Positions 27,159 to 34,646 are shown, numbered from the stretch's first letter. The stretch is 35,629 bases of DNA from JADIYM01 sp964641945 (GCA_964641945.1 CAZXLQ010000009.1:1-35629), one strand, 5' to 3'. Translations and numbers: made by a program. Notes: generated by a model from the letters alone, not told the origin.

Positions 27159-29093
27159 TCAGTATGCGCGCAGAACGAATGCGATCCGGCGGCCGATCCA
27201 TCCCATGACCGGGACCGCCATCGAGTTGCCAAGCGCCTTGTATCTCGGGCCGTCGGCGGCCATGCGCACCTCGGCGCTGCGGTCGCCATCTGCGCGAGCT
27301 GCTTTGCGGCGGCTGGGCATCGGGATCAGGGTGTACGGTGTCTCAACGTCAAGAATCAGCGAGAAATTCGCGGGCAGTGTTTCGCCTGGAATGCACGAAC
27401 TTATGGCAGCCAGTGCAGAGCAGAGCGAGGTTGCTATCGACGAGCCGCAGGTCGGGATGACGCGCCCAAGTTCGGATGTGGTGAACTTCGCCAGTCGCGC
27501 ATCGTTCGTGGCATCGCTGGCAGATTCCGCGCTCCCTTCGCCGGATGTCAGCGCACTTGAAGCGCCACTCCTTGCTGGAAAAGAAAGCCTGATGTTTGCT
27601 GGTGACGCCACCTTTCCATCCATGATTGCCTGGGCCAGTTCGCGCGCGCGTGGAGCAAGTGACGCTGCAATAGCGGCGCTCGGCATAGGCAGGCGAGACC
27701 TGCTTGATGCGTCCGCACTGCTCGCAGACCAGATCAACCTTCCTTGACTGTGAATCTCCAGAAGCTCGTCCACGGAGTTTGTACGCACACGCAGCGCTGC
27801 AAGCGGCTCTTGGTTTGCTCGGGATGTGCTGGAATTGTCCGCCGCAGCATTGGCAGGTTGCATCCACGCGGCGGCGTCGGCAGGCAAGGCATTGGTCTGC
27901 CACTTGCGACATTGCAGCGCCACATCCGCATAGTTTTTTTGACGGTCTAAGCATACCTCAATTGTAATATTATTTCGTATTGCTGGAAATCCCTGAAGTA
28001 ACTCGCACTCGCGCGGGGTCAGGCGGCGAACTGTCATATTTGATAGCGCGGCCGGAACGCCGCCAAGCTCGTTGCCGTTGCCTGCTCTTAATGTCGGCGC
28101 TGCGTCGCTGAGTGAACCGTTATAACAGTCGACAGCGACAATTGGCTGTCCGCGCCCGGCCCCGTCCTCGCTCGCGTCGAATCCCTCGCCGCGCAGGGTG
28201 CGCGTGGGCTGAACAAGGAACGTCTCGGTCTCGAAGTCCATCCGGCCGCTGGCGCTGGCGCTTGCGTTGCGGGCCGTGGCCACGTCGATGGGGCCTGACT
28301 GGTTGTTGCCGCCGAAGGCGACAGGAGTAAGCGCGTGCGGCTTGTCGCCACCGCCGCCAGATGCGCGAAGGCACCCGGCCAGTTCGTCACCTAGTTCGGC
28401 TGTGGCCCCGCCTTCTCGGCCACGGAGCGCAACGCTGCGAGCAGCGCCGGCGGCAGAGCCTTCCCGCGCTTCTCGGCTCGGCGGAGTATCCCCGAACAGG
28501 CTTTCGCCGACAGGAAATAGTGCGGCGGCAGCGCGCCAGTTTCCAGCACCTCGGAAAGCGACGACAAAGACACGTCGGCGTCGTTGGGCCACTCCGAAGT
28601 ATTGAGCATCGAGAACGCGCCATGCTGCCGTGCGCTTGGGGCCACTGACCACACCCGCACGCTCCCATTTTCCGCCTGGAACAATGGGTTCGTCCGCTCC
28701 GACCAGTCCTGCCAGAAAGCAGCCAAAGGCGTTGTCTTTACTGGACAGGACGCCCGGCACGTTTTCCCATACGACGACCTCGGGGTCGAAATGGTCGACG
28801 AGCTCGCAGAATGTGAGCGCGAGGTTTCCGCGCTTGTCTGCGAGGCCGCGCCGCAATCCGGCGACGCTAAAGGCTTGGCAGGGAGTCCCCCCAACAACAA
28901 TGTCAACTGTTCCACAATCCCACTCCATGAAATTCGTCATGTCGCCGAAGTTCGGCACGCCGGGGTAATGGTGCGCGAGCACCGCGGCCGGAAACGGCTC
29001 GATCTCCGCAAACCCGACAGGCTCCCAGCCCAAGCCATGCCATGCAACCGTCGCGGCTTCGATCCCGCTGCATATCGAAAGGTACTTTTTCAC
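27159..29093 (-). CDS. C5-cytosine DNA methyltransferase, interrupted by an HNH gene
   Basis: GTG 29093 is the start: it overlaps the primase stop (GTGA), with AAGGACGACGA before it. Motifs: I (LSICSGIEAATVAW), IV with catalytic Cys72 in GGTPCQAFS, VI ENV (110-112), VIII QRRRRVFVV, IX RRLTPRECELLQGFP (ends at residue 370) and X RYKALGNSMAVPV near the C-terminus. In ordinary members YTLIP follows QGFP almost at once; here it appears at residue 587, so about 216 codons are inserted (27336-27983). That insert holds the HNH gene in another frame, yet this frame has no stop across it. The enzyme would methylate cytosine in phage DNA as protection against host restriction. Whether the interrupted protein is active, or the insert is removed, cannot be told. 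Confidence 0.88.
   Translation of the reverse strand: MKKYLSICSGIEAATVAWHGLGWEPVGFAEIEPFPAAVLAHHYPGVPNFGDMTNFMEWDCGTVDIVVGGTPCQAFSVAGLRRGLADKRGNLALTFCELVDHFDPEVVVWENVPGVLSSKDNAFGCFLAGLVGADEPIVPGGKWERAGVVSGPKRTAAWRVLDAQYFGVAQRRRRVFVVAFRGAGNWRAAAALFPVGESLFGDTPPSREAREGSAAGAARSVALRGREGGATAELGDELAGCLRASGGGGDKPHALTPVAFGGNNQSGPIDVATARNASASASGRMDFETETFLVQPTRTLRGEGFDASEDGAGRGQPIVAVDCYNGSLSDAAPTLRAGNGNELGGVPAALSNMTVRRLTPRECELLQGFPAIRNNITIEVCLDRQKNYADVALQCRKWQTNALPADAAAWMQPANAAADNSSTSRANQEPLAALRVRTNSVDELLEIHSQGRLIWSASSADASSRSRLPMPSAAIAASLAPRARELAQAIMDGKVASPANIRLSFPARSGASSALTSGEGSAESASDATNDARLAKFTTSELGRVIPTCGSSIATSLCSALAAISSCIPGETLPANFSLILDVETPYTLIPMPSRRKAARADGDRSAEVRMAADGPRYKALGNSMAVPVMGWIGRRIAFVLRAY
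27349..27954 (-). CDS. HNH endonuclease (probable homing enzyme) inside the methyltransferase gene
   Basis: 201 residues. The C-terminal HNH domain shows ICQRCHE, VHHIRTW, NLALLCTGCHKFVH, and before it the NHGWKGG motif common in phage homing HNH enzymes. The N-terminal half has several CxxC pairs (CLAC, CQCC, CEQC), so zinc ribbons likely bind DNA. It lies wholly within the insert splitting methyltransferase motifs IX and X, in a different frame of the same strand. The 5' flank (27955-27985) is clearly AT-rich. Homing enzymes cut uninterrupted alleles and are copied in by repair, so this is the likely cause of the insertion. Start context (GAGGT touching ATG) is tight; ATG 27912 is an alternative. 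Confidence 0.9.
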   Translation of the reverse strand: MLRPSKKLCGCGAAMSQVADQCLACRRRRVDATCQCCGGQFQHIPSKPRAACSAACAYKLRGRASGDSQSRKVDLVCEQCGRIKQVSPAYAERRYCSVTCSTRARTGPGNHGWKGGVTSKHQAFFSSKEWRFKCADIRRRERGICQRCHERCATGEVHHIRTWARHPDLRLVDSNLALLCTGCHKFVHSRRNTAREFLADS

Positions 29094-31216
29094 TCGTCGT
29101 CCTTGTCGGTATCCATCCACGGCCTGGCCGATCGCCTTTCCAGTGCTGGATTGGATGCACCTGTCAGCAGTGCCCCGGTATGCGAGAGCACCTGCATGCC
29201 CTTTTCCGTCACGGCGTAGCCGCCGCCGACCCCCTGCCCGAGCAAACCCATGCCCGCGCATTTCTTGACCGCGTTCTGCGCGACCGAGCGCCCGCACCGC
29301 AGCGAGTGCTCGATCTCGCTGTACGGCATCCATCCGCGCGCCAGCAGCGCCAGCACGTCGCGCACCGAGATCGCTTGCTTTTCCTTGGTCGTGCCGACGA
29401 CGATCGCCGCCGTGCCGTCCTCGCACGGCTCGAGCACCGCGCTCGAGGCAATGACGCCGTCCTCGTCGAACACGTCCGGCAGGTCGACTCCCTTGAGACG
29501 CAGAAGCTTCTCGGCCGGGATCTCGGCATCCTTCATCTTGGTCGTGCGCAGCTGCACGTTGCCGGCCTCGTCCCGAGTCACTTCGTGCTCGGCGTCGACC
29601 GCGGCCTTGAGCGCCGAGGATCCGCGCGCGCGGTCCTGGCCGTGGCCACTGTGGTGCACGATCACGACCGCACATCGCCACGGCTGGATCAGGTACTTGT
29701 CGACCGCTGCGATGAAGTTCGACATATCCGCTGTGGAATTCTCATCGCCCGGCCCGAAGTTTCTGGCAAGCGTGTCGAGCACGATCAGCGCCGGCGGGTT
29801 CTTGCCCTCGCCTGAGATCGTCCATATCGCCTCGGCGACGCCCTCGATAGATTCGGACTGCAGGATCTGCGCGGCACCGGCCGACTTCCAGAGCATGCCG
29901 GTCGGGATCTTGACGCCGCGCGCCACCTCCCACGCGCGGAACCGCCGCGCGAGACCGTTGTGCCCCTCGCCGGCCAGATAGAACACCGGCCCGGTCTTGA
30001 CCGCATGCCCCTGCCAGTCCTGACCGGTCGCCACGCACGCCGCGAAATCGACGGTCGCGAACGACTTGGCCGAGCCGGGCGGCCCGTACACCAGCACGAG
30101 CGAATCCTGCTCGACATAGTCGCGGATCAGCCACTGTATCGGCTTGATGTCCGTGACGAGCTCGGCGACATCGTCGAACCGGAAACCGGCCAGCCGTTGG
30201 CCAGGTTCATCGCCAGTATTCACGCGGGTTTCCGCTGAATTCGCGTCACCGGAGACGCTTTTGTTGGCCAGAGGATTGCGCCAGCCCTCGCCCTGCGCGA
30301 GCATGAAGATCGTCCGGTAGGAGATCGCCGAGGGTCGGAACGACTGCCATTTATTCCACTGGTCGGCCGCGTCGAATTTCGACGAGGCGATCGACCACTC
30401 TTCCCAAATCTGATAGCCGGCATCGCCGATCGACTTGCAGGCCATGCCGACCCTGACCCACATGTCCCGGTCGTCAGCCATCTCGCGCCGCGTCGCGTTG
30501 AGGTGCGCAAGCGCGCTGCGCAGTTCCTCGACGACGCGCTCGTCGACACCGTACCGCAGGCCGCCATCGACCCGCGCAGCGCCGGCTTCGTTCGCGGCCA
30601 GGCGGTTCATGAGCCACGCTGGCGCATCGACCACGGCCGCGCCGTCAAGCGGATCGCTCGACGCTTCCCAGCAATACGACGTCCCGCTCAGATGCTCGGA
30701 CGGCTCGGCCACGATGTAGCCGCCTGCCGCCTTGACGTCGACGCCAGCACCCAGCTTGCCGGCCACCGTGACGCCGGCCGGGATCCGATAGAGGTAATGT
30801 TGTCCGCCCCCTCCGGTCAGCTGCATCGCCGTGTCCGGCAGTCGGCCGTACTTGTCCTGAACCAGGTCGATCGTGTCGTCGCCGCCGTTGCGCGGGTCGA
30901 CGTCGACGGCGATCATTCCGTCAGGTATCGCGAGGCCGATGTTCGCCTGCGGATGCGCCGTGAATACCTGCCGCAGCACCGCCGCATCGTCGCTCGCCGA
31001 ATGCACGCCGCCGAACATGTTGGCCTGTTTCACGACGAGCGGATGCTTGCCAGGCGAGCGGCATTCGACGTCGCCGCATGAGCATGCGCCGTCGACGATG
31101 TGATAGAGGGGGAGAACCTTGAAGCCTGCCCTTGCGTAGCGCAGAGCGTAATCGAGGCGACTGCCCGGCTGGACGCCGTCGTCGGTCCTCGTCAAATGTT
31201 TTTGTGCAACATCCAT
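29090..31216 (-). CDS. Primase-polymerase / helicase fusion
   Basis: 708 residues. N-terminal prim-pol domain (about 20-205): CSCG...GKHP zinc-like motif (45-58), catalytic DVD (105-107) in VDVDPRNGG, and QH at 139-140 in GGGGQHYLY. A PriCT-2-like domain (about 230-312) contains RDMWVRVGMACKSIGDAG. C-terminal AAA-25/RepA-like ATPase: Walker A GPPGSAKS (378-385), Walker B IVLDTLAR (478-485), VIVHHSGH (518-525), RGSSAL (531-536). The final ~100 residues look like a winged helix. It probably primes and unwinds DNA for phage replication. AAGGG lies before ATG 31216; the stop overlaps the methyltransferase start. Confidence 0.94.
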   Translation of the reverse strand: MDVAQKHLTRTDDGVQPGSRLDYALRYARAGFKVLPLYHIVDGACSCGDVECRSPGKHPLVVKQANMFGGVHSASDDAAVLRQVFTAHPQANIGLAIPDGMIAVDVDPRNGGDDTIDLVQDKYGRLPDTAMQLTGGGGQHYLYRIPAGVTVAGKLGAGVDVKAAGGYIVAEPSEHLSGTSYCWEASSDPLDGAAVVDAPAWLMNRLAANEAGAARVDGGLRYGVDERVVEELRSALAHLNATRREMADDRDMWVRVGMACKSIGDAGYQIWEEWSIASSKFDAADQWNKWQSFRPSAISYRTIFMLAQGEGWRNPLANKSVSGDANSAETRVNTGDEPGQRLAGFRFDDVAELVTDIKPIQWLIRDYVEQDSLVLVYGPPGSAKSFATVDFAACVATGQDWQGHAVKTGPVFYLAGEGHNGLARRFRAWEVARGVKIPTGMLWKSAGAAQILQSESIEGVAEAIWTISGEGKNPPALIVLDTLARNFGPGDENSTADMSNFIAAVDKYLIQPWRCAVVIVHHSGHGQDRARGSSALKAAVDAEHEVTRDEAGNVQLRTTKMKDAEIPAEKLLRLKGVDLPDVFDEDGVIASSAVLEPCEDGTAAIVVGTTKEKQAISVRDVLALLARGWMPYSEIEHSLRCGRSVAQNAVKKCAGMGLLGQGVGGGYAVTEKGMQVLSHTGALLTGASNPALERRSARPWMDTDKDDE

Positions 31217-31253
31217 GCCCGCCCTTGAGATGTAGATGCCCTTGAAAAAAGAT

Positions 31254-31316
31254 GCTGGCAGCGGCCGAAGGGCGAAACGGTTTTCGGCTAGGGATCAGCT
31301 AGACGACGCTGCCAGC
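31254..31316 (-). terminator. Attenuator-like hairpin upstream of the primase
   Basis: Perfect 10-bp arms 31254-31263 (GCTGGCAGCG on +) and 31307-31316 (CGCTGCCAGC). An inner stem GCCGAA/TTCGGC lies in the loop. On the minus strand the hairpin is followed within three bases by six T. This has the form of an intrinsic terminator in the leader of the primase gene, so read-through or antitermination may control the replication genes. Confidence 0.65.
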
Positions 31317-31322
31317 GAACAA

Positions 31323-31351
31323 ATATTGCCATCGCGTTGAGATTTCCGCAA
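31323..31351 (-). promoter_or_regulatory. Candidate minus-strand promoter for the primase operon
   Basis: Minus-strand TTGCGG (31351-31346) and CAATAT (31328-31323) with a 17-base spacer resemble a sigma-70 promoter. Transcription would begin just before the attenuator-like hairpin. Matches are partial and no experimental support exists. Confidence 0.35.
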
Positions 31352-31395
31352 CACCCCTAGCCTAAAGTATTGGAAGATGTTCCTCTCGACAATTT

Positions 31396-31656
31396 TTATT
31401 CCGATTCTTGCGCCGCGTGCTGGTCGAGCAGTCGTTTTATTTCCCGCTTCTTCCGCATGGATTCACCGACTCTTAGGAGAACCGACCAATGTCTTAACGG
31501 CACGCGGCCGTTCGTGCCTTTCAGCGCTGCCGGTCGCATCCACCGTGAAATAGCAGAGGACGAAATTCGATGAGCGCCCGCCGTCTCAGCCTCAATCGCT
31601 CGCGCAAGCGCACGGCAGCCGCCAAGCGCATCGACGATCGCGCGCGCGGGCTGCAT
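31396..31656 (-). CDS. Small Cro/YdaS-like HTH regulator
   Basis: 86 residues from ATG 31656; an in-frame TTG at 31716 would place the start inside the promoter region. AIVDALGGCRALARAIE followed by SSSAISRWMRP and GRVPLRHWSVLL matches the small Cro/YdaS-type helix-turn-helix family, with recognition helix SSAISRWMR. The C-terminus is charged (REIKRLLDQH). It is transcribed away from a divergent plus-strand promoter, the usual place of an early-control repressor, and lies upstream of the primase. DNA-binding role is inferred with good support. Confidence 0.82.
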   Translation of the reverse strand: MQPARAIVDALGGCRALARAIEAETAGAHRISSSAISRWMRPAALKGTNGRVPLRHWSVLLRVGESMRKKREIKRLLDQHAAQESE

Positions 31657-31676
31657 GTCGTGCTTGATAGATGTGG

Positions 31677-31706
31677 TTGCCAAGATGATCCCCGGATGTG
31701 TATAAA
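31677..31706 (+). promoter_or_regulatory. Candidate rightward early promoter
   Basis: TTGCCA (31677-31682), an 18-base spacer and TATAAA (31701-31706) form a good sigma-70-like promoter pointing to the leader ORF at 31771. It starts about 20 bases from the divergent regulator gene's ATG, so regulator binding here could control both directions. Confidence 0.6.
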
Positions 31707-31740
31707 AACTCAACACTGTCGTGAAAAACCGCCAGACTCA

Positions 31741-31758
31741 GTGATGAGATTGTATCAC
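31741..31758. promoter_or_regulatory. Dyad GTGAT-N8-ATCAC, possible operator
   Basis: Arms GTGAT (31741-31745) and ATCAC (31754-31758) form an 18-bp dyad between the candidate rightward promoter and the leader ORF. Size and place suit a phage repressor operator. Only one clear copy was found, so it is tentative. Confidence 0.4.
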
Positions 31759-31770
31759 CAGGGAGATCGT

Positions 31771-31818
31771 ATGAAACCCACCAAGCGCGTTAACAAGAAA
31801 CGGTTTCCGTCAAGATGA
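31771..31818 (+). CDS. 15-codon basic leader ORF
   Basis: ATG 31771 with a good GGGAG about 6 bases upstream encodes MKPTKRVNKKRFPSR, eight of fifteen residues being Lys or Arg. Its TGA (31816-31818) overlaps the ATG of the next gene, so it may act as a translational coupler. Such a small basic peptide could also be functional (for example RNA binding), but nothing proves that. Confidence 0.5.
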   Translation: MKPTKRVNKKRFPSR

Positions 31819-31994
31819 TGGCCGATCTCCTGCTCGTCTCGACGACGGAGATCATGCGCAACCTCGGTATCGACGCGCGCGAGGACATCCGGCGCGTTCC
31901 CGTTGCCGGGCATATCGACGGTCGGAACGAGGTCACGCTGCACGCGCGCGGAACCGAGGACGGCTCGCCGGCTCTCTGGATCAAGCCCAATTAA
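31815..31994 (+). CDS. Small early protein, unknown function
   Basis: 59 residues, starting at ATG 31815 (or the adjacent ATG 31818), coupled to the leader ORF stop. Sequence features are VSTTEIMRNLGIDARED, RRVPVAGHIDGRNEVTLHARG and a closing ALWIKPN. It has no clear domain to my eye. The early rightward position after a divergent regulator is where cro- or cII-like genes lie, but a helix-turn-helix is not obvious. An intrinsic terminator follows 14 bases later, making a short transcription unit. Confidence 0.6.
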   Translation: MMADLLLVSTTEIMRNLGIDAREDIRRVPVAGHIDGRNEVTLHARGTEDGSPALWIKPN

Positions 31995-32007
31995 CGCGAA
32001 CTATCGG

Positions 32008-32044
32008 GCGCGGAATTTCCATAGAAAAAAATTCCGCGCTTTTA
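32008..32044 (+). terminator. Intrinsic terminator after the small early gene
   Basis: 11-bp stem with arms GCGCGGAATTT (32008-32018) and AAATTCCGCGC (32029-32039), a 10-base loop, then TTTTA. It would stop rightward transcription from the 31677 promoter. Confidence 0.85.
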
Positions 32045-32057
32045 CATGCGCGCAATG

Positions 32058-32086
32058 TTGATCTTTTCTCATCGCATACATATCAT
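32058..32086 (+). promoter_or_regulatory. Candidate promoter for the recombination cassette
   Basis: TTGATC (32058-32063), a 17-base spacer and TATCAT (32081-32086), in a short AT-rich island right after the terminator. It would serve the DUF7173-like, Sak4-like and following genes through a ~340-base leader. Confidence 0.6.
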
Positions 32087-32430
32087 TGCATCACCAGTCG
32101 AACACATCCCCCGAGCGCGGCGGGCCGGAAAGCCGGATAGCCGCGACGTGTCAGCCGGCGGTGCACGATCGACACAACACCGGCAGTTTTCAGGGCGCAG
32201 ACGCTCCTCAGCAACTCCACTGCGTGACCTGGCCGAATACCGCGCGTTATGCGGGAGGGTTGTTGCCGCAGCCCGACACTATCAACCAACCAACGAACGA
32301 CCGAACGAACATGAAAGCTACCCTCATCCGCCTCGCCGATTCCGGCAACCTCTCCGCCACTACCGTTTCCAGCATCCGGCCGACCACGCCTGGTGCTTCC
32401 TCGCGTCCGCGCACCAACCAAGAGACCAAA
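32087..32430 (+). other. Structured leader region, 344 bases without a sure gene
   Basis: Between the candidate promoter and the ATG at 32431. A strong hairpin sits at 32116-32145: outer arms CGCGGC/GCCGCG, inner arms CCGG/CCGG around AAAG. A run of four-base units of the CAAC/GAAC type covers about 32282-32310. The downstream gene's frame is open through the region, with an ATG at 32311 but no ribosome site, so an N-terminal extension cannot be ruled out. Otherwise I see no gene here. Confidence 0.5.
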
Positions 32431-32820
32431 ATGAACCTTAAACAAATGAACAGCGACGAGCTCGCGCAGGCGTGGATTGCTGCGAAGCAGTCCGAGGAGC
32501 GCGCGAACGCGCAGCGCCTTGAGGTCGAGCAGGAGATCGTCAACCGCTTCCCCGCTCGCGAGGAAGGATCGCAGACGCACGATCTGCCGAGCGGCCTCAA
32601 GATCGAAGTCACGGGCAAGCTGACCTACAAGGCCGACATCGAGAAGCTGACACCGCTGCTGGTCAACATCCCGCAAGACCTGCACCCGATCAAGGTTGAG
32701 ACAAAACTCGACGAGACGGGCGCGAAGTACCTGCGCGCCAACGAGCCGAAAATCTGGCAGCAGATCGCCTCGGCTATCACCGTCAAGCCGGCCAAGACCG
32801 CCGTCAAGGTCAAGATTTAA
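32431..32820 (+). CDS. DUF7173-like phage protein
   Basis: 129 residues from ATG 32431. The N-terminal helix is charged (SDELAQAWIAAKQSEERAN); then comes LKIEVTGKLTYKADIEKLTPL, shown in part, IKVETKLDETGAKYLRANEP and a C-terminal AITVKPAKTAVKV. The K-x-x-x-x-DETGAKYLR and ITVKPAKTAV motifs are, from memory, diagnostic of DUF7173, found beside Sak4-like genes in many phages. It opens a plus-strand operon in which gaps are 27-31 bases. Function unknown, presumably linked to recombination or replication. Confidence 0.82.
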   Translation: MNLKQMNSDELAQAWIAAKQSEERANAQRLEVEQEIVNRFPAREEGSQTHDLPSGLKIEVTGKLTYKADIEKLTPLLVNIPQDLHPIKVETKLDETGAKYLRANEPKIWQQIASAITVKPAKTAVKVKI

Positions 32821-32847
32821 CCGCAGCGATGATAAAGGACCATCACC

Positions 32848-33609
32848 ATGAGCTTTAACCTGCAATCCATCCAGCGCAACAAGGCGAACGCCGCGCCGCG
32901 CATCTTCCTGTACGGCGTAGAGGGCATCGGCAAATCGACGTTTGGCGCGATGGCACCGAACCCGATTTTCATCCCGACCGAGGACGGTCTCGGTCAGCTT
33001 GACGTCGATCATTTCCCGCTCTGCAAATCGACCGACGACATCATGGCCGCGATCGGCTCGCTCTACGAAGGGCAGCACGATTTCAAGACGGTCGTGCTTG
33101 ATAGCGTCGATTGGGCGGAAAGCTTCATCTTCCGCGAAATGGAAGCGCGGTACGACGCCAAGGATCTCGCCTATGGCAAGGGCGCGGTCATCGCATCCGA
33201 GCAGTGGCGCTCGATCCTCGAGGGTCTGGACTTCCTGCGCAACGAGAAAGGCATGACGGTCATTCTGATCGCCCACTGCCAGATCAAGCGTTTCGAGTCC
33301 CCCGAGGTCGAGCCGTTCGATCGCTATCAGCCGAAGCTGCAGGACCGGTCGAGCGCCATCCTGCGCGAATGGGCAGACGCCGTGCTGTTCGCCAACTGGC
33401 AGACGGTCACGAAGAAAGAGGATGCCGGCGGATTCAATAAGGAACGCTACCGCGGCATCAGCACCGGCCAGCGCCTGCTGCACACGTCCGAGCGCCCGGC
33501 CCACATGGCAAAGAACCGCTACTCGCTGCCAGACACCATCCCGCTCGACTGGAACGAGTTCAACAAGCTGGTGAACCCGGCCACGGCCGCCCAGCAGAAC
33601 GCCGCTTAA
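32848..33609 (+). CDS. Sak4-like RecA-fold ATPase (single-strand annealing type)
   Basis: 253 residues. P-loop GVEGIGKS (23-30) near the N-terminus, Walker B-like TVVLDSVDW (81-89), then EGLDFLRNEKGMTVILIAHCQIKRF (shown in part as GMTVILIAHCQIK), the sensor-type strand with His typical of RecA-fold ATPases, and the end FNKLVNPA. This is the layout of the phage Sak4 group, small RecA-like proteins that assist single-strand annealing with an SSB. AAAGGAC lies before ATG 32848. It is followed by the Gp49-like and DUF669-like genes, its usual neighbours. Confidence 0.88.
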   Translation: MSFNLQSIQRNKANAAPRIFLYGVEGIGKSTFGAMAPNPIFIPTEDGLGQLDVDHFPLCKSTDDIMAAIGSLYEGQHDFKTVVLDSVDWAESFIFREMEARYDAKDLAYGKGAVIASEQWRSILEGLDFLRNEKGMTVILIAHCQIKRFESPEVEPFDRYQPKLQDRSSAILREWADAVLFANWQTVTKKEDAGGFNKERYRGISTGQRLLHTSERPAHMAKNRYSLPDTIPLDWNEFNKLVNPATAAQQNAA

Positions 33610-33638
33610 TCGCAGCACCAACCACAAGGAACATCATC

Positions 33639-34016
33639 ATGCACAACGTCCAATCGCCGCGCACCGACGACAGCGCAATCGAGCGGGAGATCATCGCCAA
33701 GGGCAAGACCGCGCCGCGCATCACGCCGGCCGACATCGAGGCGAACATCGCCAGCGAGCACTACTTCACGGCCGAAGATGGCGTGATGCAGGTTGAGGGC
33801 AGCGTCGGCAAGCCCGGCAATCCACTTGCCCTGCTGACATTCTGCGTGCTGGTCCTGCGCAACGGCTTCACCGCCACAGGCGAGTCGGCCTGCGCCAGCC
33901 CGGAGAACTTCGACGCCGAGATCGGCCGCAAGATCGCCCGTGCCAACGCCGCGCAGAAGATTTGGCCGCTGATGGGATACGAACTGCGCAGCCGCATCGC
34001 GCACAACCAAGACTGA
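33639..34016 (+). CDS. Gp49/Gp66-family phage protein
   Basis: 125 residues. ITPADIEANIASEHYFTAED and LLTFCVLVLRNGFTATGES followed by FDAEIGRKIARANAAQKIW and MGYELRSRI match the N4 Gp49 / Sf6 Gp66 family (Phage_gp49_66). The invariant F-D-x-E-x-G-x-x-x-A...N-A-x-x-K-I-W block is clear. The family is widespread in phages next to replication and recombination genes, with no established activity. CAAGGAAC is the ribosome site. Confidence 0.9.
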   Translation: MHNVQSPRTDDSAIEREIIAKGKTAPRITPADIEANIASEHYFTAEDGVMQVEGSVGKPGNPLALLTFCVLVLRNGFTATGESACASPENFDAEIGRKIARANAAQKIWPLMGYELRSRIAHNQD

Positions 34017-34047
34017 TTCATCCACCAAACCACAAGGAAACAACGAC

Positions 34048-34593
34048 ATGAGCAACCTCTCTCAAGCACTCGGCCGCACGTTCGACGCCAGCCAAGTCGA
34101 CCCCTCGAGCAGCTTCGACCCGCTGCCCAAAGGCAAGTATCTCGTCATCATCACCGATAGCGAGATCAAGGAAACCAAGAACCGCGACGGCCAGTATCTG
34201 CAGCTTGTGCACGAAGTCGTCGACGGCCAGTTCAAGGGTCGCAAACTCTGGTCGCGCCTCAACATCGTCAACCGCAACAAGACCGCCGAGGACATCGCGC
34301 ATCGCACCCTGTCGTCGTTGTGCCATGCGGCCGGCGTCATGAACCTGCAGGACTCCGCGCAGCTGCACAACATCCCGGTCGTCGCCGACGTGAAACTGAG
34401 CAAGGAAGGCGATCAGAATGACATCACAAGCTACGCCAGCGCCAACGGCCAGCAGCAGGCAGGAGGGTATCAGCCGGGAAAGCCCCCGGCGGCGGCCAGC
34501 AGCGCGCAGCAGGACTCGACGACGACCCCTACGCAGACATCCCCTTCTGACGCAGGACAGGCCGCCAGTGTGCCGCCCTGGAAACGCAAGTAA
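34048..34593 (+). CDS. DUF669-like protein, probable single-strand DNA-binding role
   Basis: 181 residues. FDPLPKGKYLVIITDSEIKE, NRDGQYLQLVHEVVDGQFKG and LWSRLNIVNRNKTAEDIA define DUF669, an OB-fold-like phage family. Its C-terminal ~60 residues are disordered, Gln/Ser/Thr/Pro-rich, ending in PPWKRK. DUF669 members occur beside Sak4 and are thought to act like SSB; here the tail is basic instead of the acidic tip of bacterial SSB. AAGGAAA lies before ATG 34048. Confidence 0.88.
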   Translation: MSNLSQALGRTFDASQVDPSSSFDPLPKGKYLVIITDSEIKETKNRDGQYLQLVHEVVDGQFKGRKLWSRLNIVNRNKTAEDIAHRTLSSLCHAAGVMNLQDSAQLHNIPVVADVKLSKEGDQNDITSYASANGQQQAGGYQPGKPPAAASSAQQDSTTTPTQTSPSDAGQAASVPPWKRK

Positions 34594-34602
34594 GCGCCGC
34601 TC

Positions 34603-34630
34603 CTGCCGGGCGCGCGATGCCGCCCGGCAG
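34603..34630 (+). terminator. Perfect 10-bp hairpin after the DUF669-like gene
   Basis: Arms CTGCCGGGCG (34603-34612) and CGCCCGGCAG (34621-34630) with an 8-base loop, ten bases after the stop. There is no T run, so it is not a classical intrinsic terminator; it could reduce downstream expression or protect the upstream mRNA. An ATG in the loop (34617) is in frame with the next gene but is not a good start. Confidence 0.6.
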
Positions 34631-34646
34631 TGGCTCACCGGAGACC

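Noticed and set aside
27336..27983. Intein or ordinary group I intron in the methyltransferase
   Set aside because: The HNH gene is in a different frame from the host protein, which excludes a normal intein. Too little sequence lies outside the HNH gene for a standard group I core. Not fully excluded without model searches.
29094..29681. N-terminal extension of the methyltransferase by 196 codons
   Set aside because: It reads the primase-helicase gene in another frame and gives low-complexity Arg/Gly/Ala sequence. The GTG at 29093 gives the normal family start.
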